This document shows, piece after piece, positions 61,608-64,000 of a stretch of 64,000 bases of DNA (its first letter is position 1; each line of letters opens with the position of its first letter). This DNA is from GWE2-42-39 sp942493345. Lineage in GTDB: Bacteria; Bacteroidota; Bacteroidia; Bacteroidales; Prolixibacteraceae. Position numbers and translations under genes: made by a program. The stretch spans positions 2,046,001-2,110,000 of the forward strand of contig OW818695.1 of the NCBI GenBank assembly GCA_942493345.1. Reading direction: 5' to 3'. The notes under the pieces are model-generated. The model saw only the letters and a list, made by a program, of their open reading frames with translations. It searched no databases and was not told where the DNA came from.

Positions 61608-61958
61608 TTAAAGTAAATATTTTTCGGATTCCCCTATTCACTGAAAATCAACCTGTACAAACTAACTTTTAGAAATATTCTGCAAAACATGCTTTTTCAG
61701 AAATCTCGGGATAATAATTGGCATCATTTTTGGTTTCATTTATAGAAACAATTGTCTCAAAGCCATGAAACAGTCTTAATTTATAAAAGTATTACGTTTT
61801 TTTTCATAAGTTTAGTTAGTCGGAAAAGGTTGGGTTTTTAATCCGGCCTTTTTTGTTTACAGCAAGCGTTAAATAATTTTCTCAGCTGATTTCTTTTTTT
61901 GAACAAAACCGTGTCAGGCTTGCCCGTTCTGCTAATTTTGTCCGCTGAAATTACAAAC
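61608..61958. other. Intergenic region between dusB and the TSUP gene
   Basis: No convincing gene is seen in 351 bases. One hairpin, AGGTTGG (61827-61833) with CCGGCCT (61843-61849, two G-U pairs) followed by TTTTT to 61854, could be a terminator for dusB or a short RNA, but it is 220 bases from the dusB stop. An in-frame extension of the TSUP gene from 61899 (TTG) is possible but not preferred. Confidence 0.4.
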
Positions 61959-62714
61959 ATGGAATTGTTATCCTCTTTTTCACTTGAGCCGGTTCACTGG
62001 GTTTTACTGGGTATTTGCGGAATACTGATTGGCATGTCGAAAGTCGGTGTGCCGGGCGTTTCAATGATCGTTGTCCCCACCCTGGCCTACATTTTCGGTG
62101 GAAAACTGTCAACCGGCGTTTTGCTCCCAATCCTCATCGCAGGCGATATTTTCGGTGTTTCGTATTACCGGAGCCACGCCAAATGGACCTATCTGGTCAA
62201 CATTCTGCCCTGGGCCTTTGCAGGAATTGCCTTGGGTTTATGGGTTGGCTCCATTGTAAACGATGAACAGTTTAAAAATCTGATTGCCATACTGGTGTTC
62301 GTCTGCATCGGGTTGATGCTCTGGAAAGATCGCAAAAAGGATCAACAGTTTTTTCCCGACAAATGGTGGTTCGCAGCATCAATGGGGATACTGGGAGGTT
62401 TTGCAACCATGATCGGAAATGTTGCCGGTCCTATTTTTGCGATTTACCTGCTGGCCATCCATTTGCCAAAAAACAATTTTATTGGCACCGGGGCCTGGTT
62501 TTTTCTAATTGTCAACGTGGTAAAATTTCCGCTGCAACTATTCTTTTGGGGAACAATTACCTGGTCGACCCTGGCACTCGATTTATGCACTTTGCCGGCA
62601 ATTGCCCTCGGCGCTTTTATGGGTATCTGGCTGGTAAAAATTATCCCTGAACACACCTACCGCTACGTTACTATTGTCATCACCGTTTTGTCTGCATTTT
62701 TGTTATTGATTTAA
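61959..62714 (+). CDS. TSUP-family permease (sulfite exporter TauE/SafE-like)
   Basis: The 251-residue membrane protein has about eight hydrophobic segments and the repeated TSUP pattern: GICGILIGMSKVGVPGVSMIVVP in the first half and GILGGFATMIGNVAGPIFAIYL in the second. The family exports or imports small sulfur- or carbon-containing anions such as sulfite or sulfoacetate. The ATG at 61959 is preferred over the TTG at 61899. In a genome with sulfatases, sulfur-compound export is a reasonable but unproved role. The methyltransferase gene starts two bases after its stop. Confidence 0.88.
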   Translation: MELLSSFSLEPVHWVLLGICGILIGMSKVGVPGVSMIVVPTLAYIFGGKLSTGVLLPILIAGDIFGVSYYRSHAKWTYLVNILPWAFAGIALGLWVGSIVNDEQFKNLIAILVFVCIGLMLWKDRKKDQQFFPDKWWFAASMGILGGFATMIGNVAGPIFAIYLLAIHLPKNNFIGTGAWFFLIVNVVKFPLQLFFWGTITWSTLALDLCTLPAIALGAFMGIWLVKIIPEHTYRYVTIVITVLSAFLLLI

Positions 62715-62716
62715 AA

Positions 62717-63433
62717 ATGAAAGAGCTAGCAAACTATTTTCAGAATAAAAAAGTATCCTCTGTCCTGGATATTGGCTGCGGAAGCGGCGATTTTATCAAA
62801 GTCCTGGCAAGCGTTTTTCCTGAAGAAACAAAAATTACCGGCATCGATCCGTTTGAAGAAGCGCTGACCGAGGCGCGTCAGAAATTTCCTTCAGAAAAGA
62901 TTGAATTTTTGCAGATGGGAGGCGAACAGATTGCCTTTCCCGACAACTGTTTCGATGTGGTTTCCATCTCGTTTGCCCTGCACCACCTGGCCGACGTTTC
63001 GAAAACGCTTTCCGAAATGAAACGGGTCGTAAAACCGGATGGATGGATGATTATTAACGAAATTGTTTCGGAAGTGCAAAACGAAGCACAGGAAAACCAA
63101 AAGATGCTGCACCATTTGAAAAGTTTTATCGACCGGTTGAATGGAATTCCGCACCGGAAAACGTATTCAACTGCGGAAGTATTGGAAATTATAGCCTCCA
63201 ATGGAATGGTTGCCAACCATTCGTTTTCGAACCTGAAAATGGAAACTCCATCTTTCGAGCCCGAATTTTTAAACCAACAGGTTTCGCTGTTGAAAAGTTT
63301 CATCGAACCATTGAAAAAACATGGTCTTTACGAAGAGAAAAAGAAGCTGGTCGCCGAAATTGAAGACCGGATGAAGAAATATGGTTTTCAAATTGCGCCA
63401 AGTATCGTGGTGGTTGCACAGAAAAAAGTTTGA
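62717..63433 (+). CDS. Class I SAM-dependent methyltransferase
   Basis: The 238-residue protein has the Rossmann methyltransferase motifs: SSVLDIGCGSGDFIKVLA (motif I, SAM-binding), ITGIDPFEEALTEA (motif II acidic) and FDVVSISFALHHLADVSKTL (motif IV). It resembles the UbiE/COQ5-like group by layout, but the substrate is not evident. It is two bases after the TSUP gene and co-transcribed with it. Confidence 0.92.
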   Translation: MKELANYFQNKKVSSVLDIGCGSGDFIKVLASVFPEETKITGIDPFEEALTEARQKFPSEKIEFLQMGGEQIAFPDNCFDVVSISFALHHLADVSKTLSEMKRVVKPDGWMIINEIVSEVQNEAQENQKMLHHLKSFIDRLNGIPHRKTYSTAEVLEIIASNGMVANHSFSNLKMETPSFEPEFLNQQVSLLKSFIEPLKKHGLYEEKKKLVAEIEDRMKKYGFQIAPSIVVVAQKKV

Positions 63434-63495
63434 ACCTTCGGAATAAAAGCATTTGCATTTTATTTGTAAATTTACCGGCTCGAAAAACAATTGCA

Positions 63496-63759
63496 ATGAG
63501 TGGATTTTTAATCATTCTGGCTATCCAGAATTTTCTGGGTACTATTCTGATTTTTATTGTTATTTATTATTTAATCAAGATTATCGGAAAAATTGCGTTG
63601 ACTTCCATTGTCAACCAGGCAAGAACCAATGCGCAGCAAGGCCAGCAAAAGGCCAACCGGAAAAGGGAAGGTGAAGTGACGATTGTTAGCAACAAAAACC
63701 ATTCATCGAAATACAACCGTAGCGAAGGTGAATACGTCGATTTTGAAGAAATTGACTGA
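63496..63759 (+). CDS. DUF4834 family small membrane protein
   Basis: The 87-residue protein starts at the ATG at 63496 with a single membrane segment (LGTILIFIVIYYLIKIIG) after a short hydrophobic lead-in, then a charged tail rich in Gln, Lys and Asn (QQGQQKANRKREGEV) that ends GEYVDFEEID. This is the standard form of DUF4834, a Bacteroidota protein of unknown function. An earlier in-frame TTG (63430) lies inside the methyltransferase end and is not used. Confidence 0.85.
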   Translation: MSGFLIILAIQNFLGTILIFIVIYYLIKIIGKIALTSIVNQARTNAQQGQQKANRKREGEVTIVSNKNHSSKYNRSEGEYVDFEEID

Positions 63760-63897
63760 TCCGGCTCCTGTACCTGGTCATTTCCCTGACATTTCTTTAC
63801 TTATTCTGAATCTATCCATTGTCTTTTGATACAAAAGTATTTGGTTGTCGATTTTTTCCTATTTTTACGCCTCAATTAAAAAAAACACAAAGGCATT

Positions 63898-64000
63898 ATG
63901 GCTCAGGAAGATATTTTCAAAAAACTGGTAGCCCATTGTAAAGAATACGGGTTTGTATTTCAATCGAGTGAAATCTACGACGGGCTGGGCGCAGTTTACG
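63898..64000 (+). CDS. glyS: Glycyl-tRNA synthetase, N-terminal part (continues beyond window)
   Basis: The frame from the ATG at 63898 to the window edge reads AQEDIFKKLVAHCKEYG followed by FVFQSSEIYDGLGAVY, the class II GlyRS start with motif EIYDGLxAVYDYGP. The single-chain (alpha2) GlyRS is usual in Bacteroidota. A TTTGG / TATTTTTA pair at 63840-63867 could be its promoter. Only 34 residues are present, but the motif is distinctive. Confidence 0.93.
   Translation, partial: MAQEDIFKKLVAHCKEYGFVFQSSEIYDGLGAVY

Noticed and set aside
61899..61958. TTG start adding 20 residues to the TSUP protein
   Set aside because: The ATG at 61959 gives the usual TSUP N-terminus just before the first membrane segment.
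1..64000. CRISPR arrays, tRNA or rRNA genes, prophage or complete insertion sequences
   Set aside because: No regularly spaced repeats, cloverleaf-like segments, transposase or integrase reading frames were recognised on reading both strands; small degraded elements may have been missed.

Overview
The window reads as a chromosomal segment of a Bacteroidota bacterium, probably class Bacteroidia (a Marinilabiliales/Prolixibacteraceae-like relative would fit, but this is inference). The reasons are two SusC/SusD pairs with STN-domain receptors and FecR anti-sigma factors, an ECF sigma factor, several upstream elements resembling the Bacteroidota -7 box TAnnTTTG, weak Shine-Dalgarno sequences, and Bacteroidota-type housekeeping genes (DUF4834, GlyRS, DusB). 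I saw no rRNA, tRNA, transposase, phage or CRISPR locus.

Region 1 (1-12.5 kb, minus strand) is polysaccharide-utilization-like locus 1: FecR, SusC, SusD, then a metallophosphoesterase with N- and C-terminal accessory domains, an MFS carrier, a second metallophosphoesterase, a PHP-type phosphodiesterase and a truncated FAD oxidoreductase. It has no recognisable glycoside hydrolase and no adjacent sigma factor, so the expected substrate is a phosphate ester or phosphodiester. Region 2 (12.6-18.9 kb, mostly plus) holds small single genes (MmcQ/YjbR, C1 peptidase, S4 protein, an acyl-carrier-like protein lacking the serine, a GNAT) and a three-gene cyclophilin operon whose last member is fused to an inactive trypsin-like domain. 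A large HEXXH protein and the NrfHA nitrite reductase follow on the minus strand.

Region 3 (23.7-27.6 kb) has SGNH hydrolase, exported TIM-barrel isomerase, a small ORF and a phosphodiester-glycosidase-like lipoprotein. Upstream of them lie the tail of a SusD gene and a frameshifted ECF sigma gene, apparently the remains of a third locus. Region 4 (27.66-36.1 kb) is an eight-gene operon with a complete L-xylulose route: L-xylulokinase, UlaE-type 3-epimerase and AraD-type 4-epimerase, together with a rhamnose/lyxose-type mutarotase, a cupin isomerase candidate, a DUF4432 epimerase-like protein, a sugar/H+ symporter and a URO-D-fold protein. An AraC regulator is divergent. L-lyxose is the best candidate input sugar.

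Region 5 (37.4-54.2 kb, minus) is locus 2: sigma, FecR, SusC, SusD, a truncated 44-codon ORF, a S1-type sulfatase, two tandem ~1000-residue secreted six-hairpin-like paralogs with a gene-conversion tract, and a metallophosphoesterase fused to a PQQ-type beta-propeller. This looks like a system for a sulfated glycan whose main depolymerase is not a standard family. In both loci hairpins lie between fecR and susC and just after susD.

Region 6 (54.5-64 kb) is core genome: a conserved unknown, CPBP protease, Pit phosphate transport with its DUF47 partner, KUP potassium transporter, DusB, a TSUP permease, a methyltransferase, DUF4834 and the start of glycyl-tRNA synthetase.
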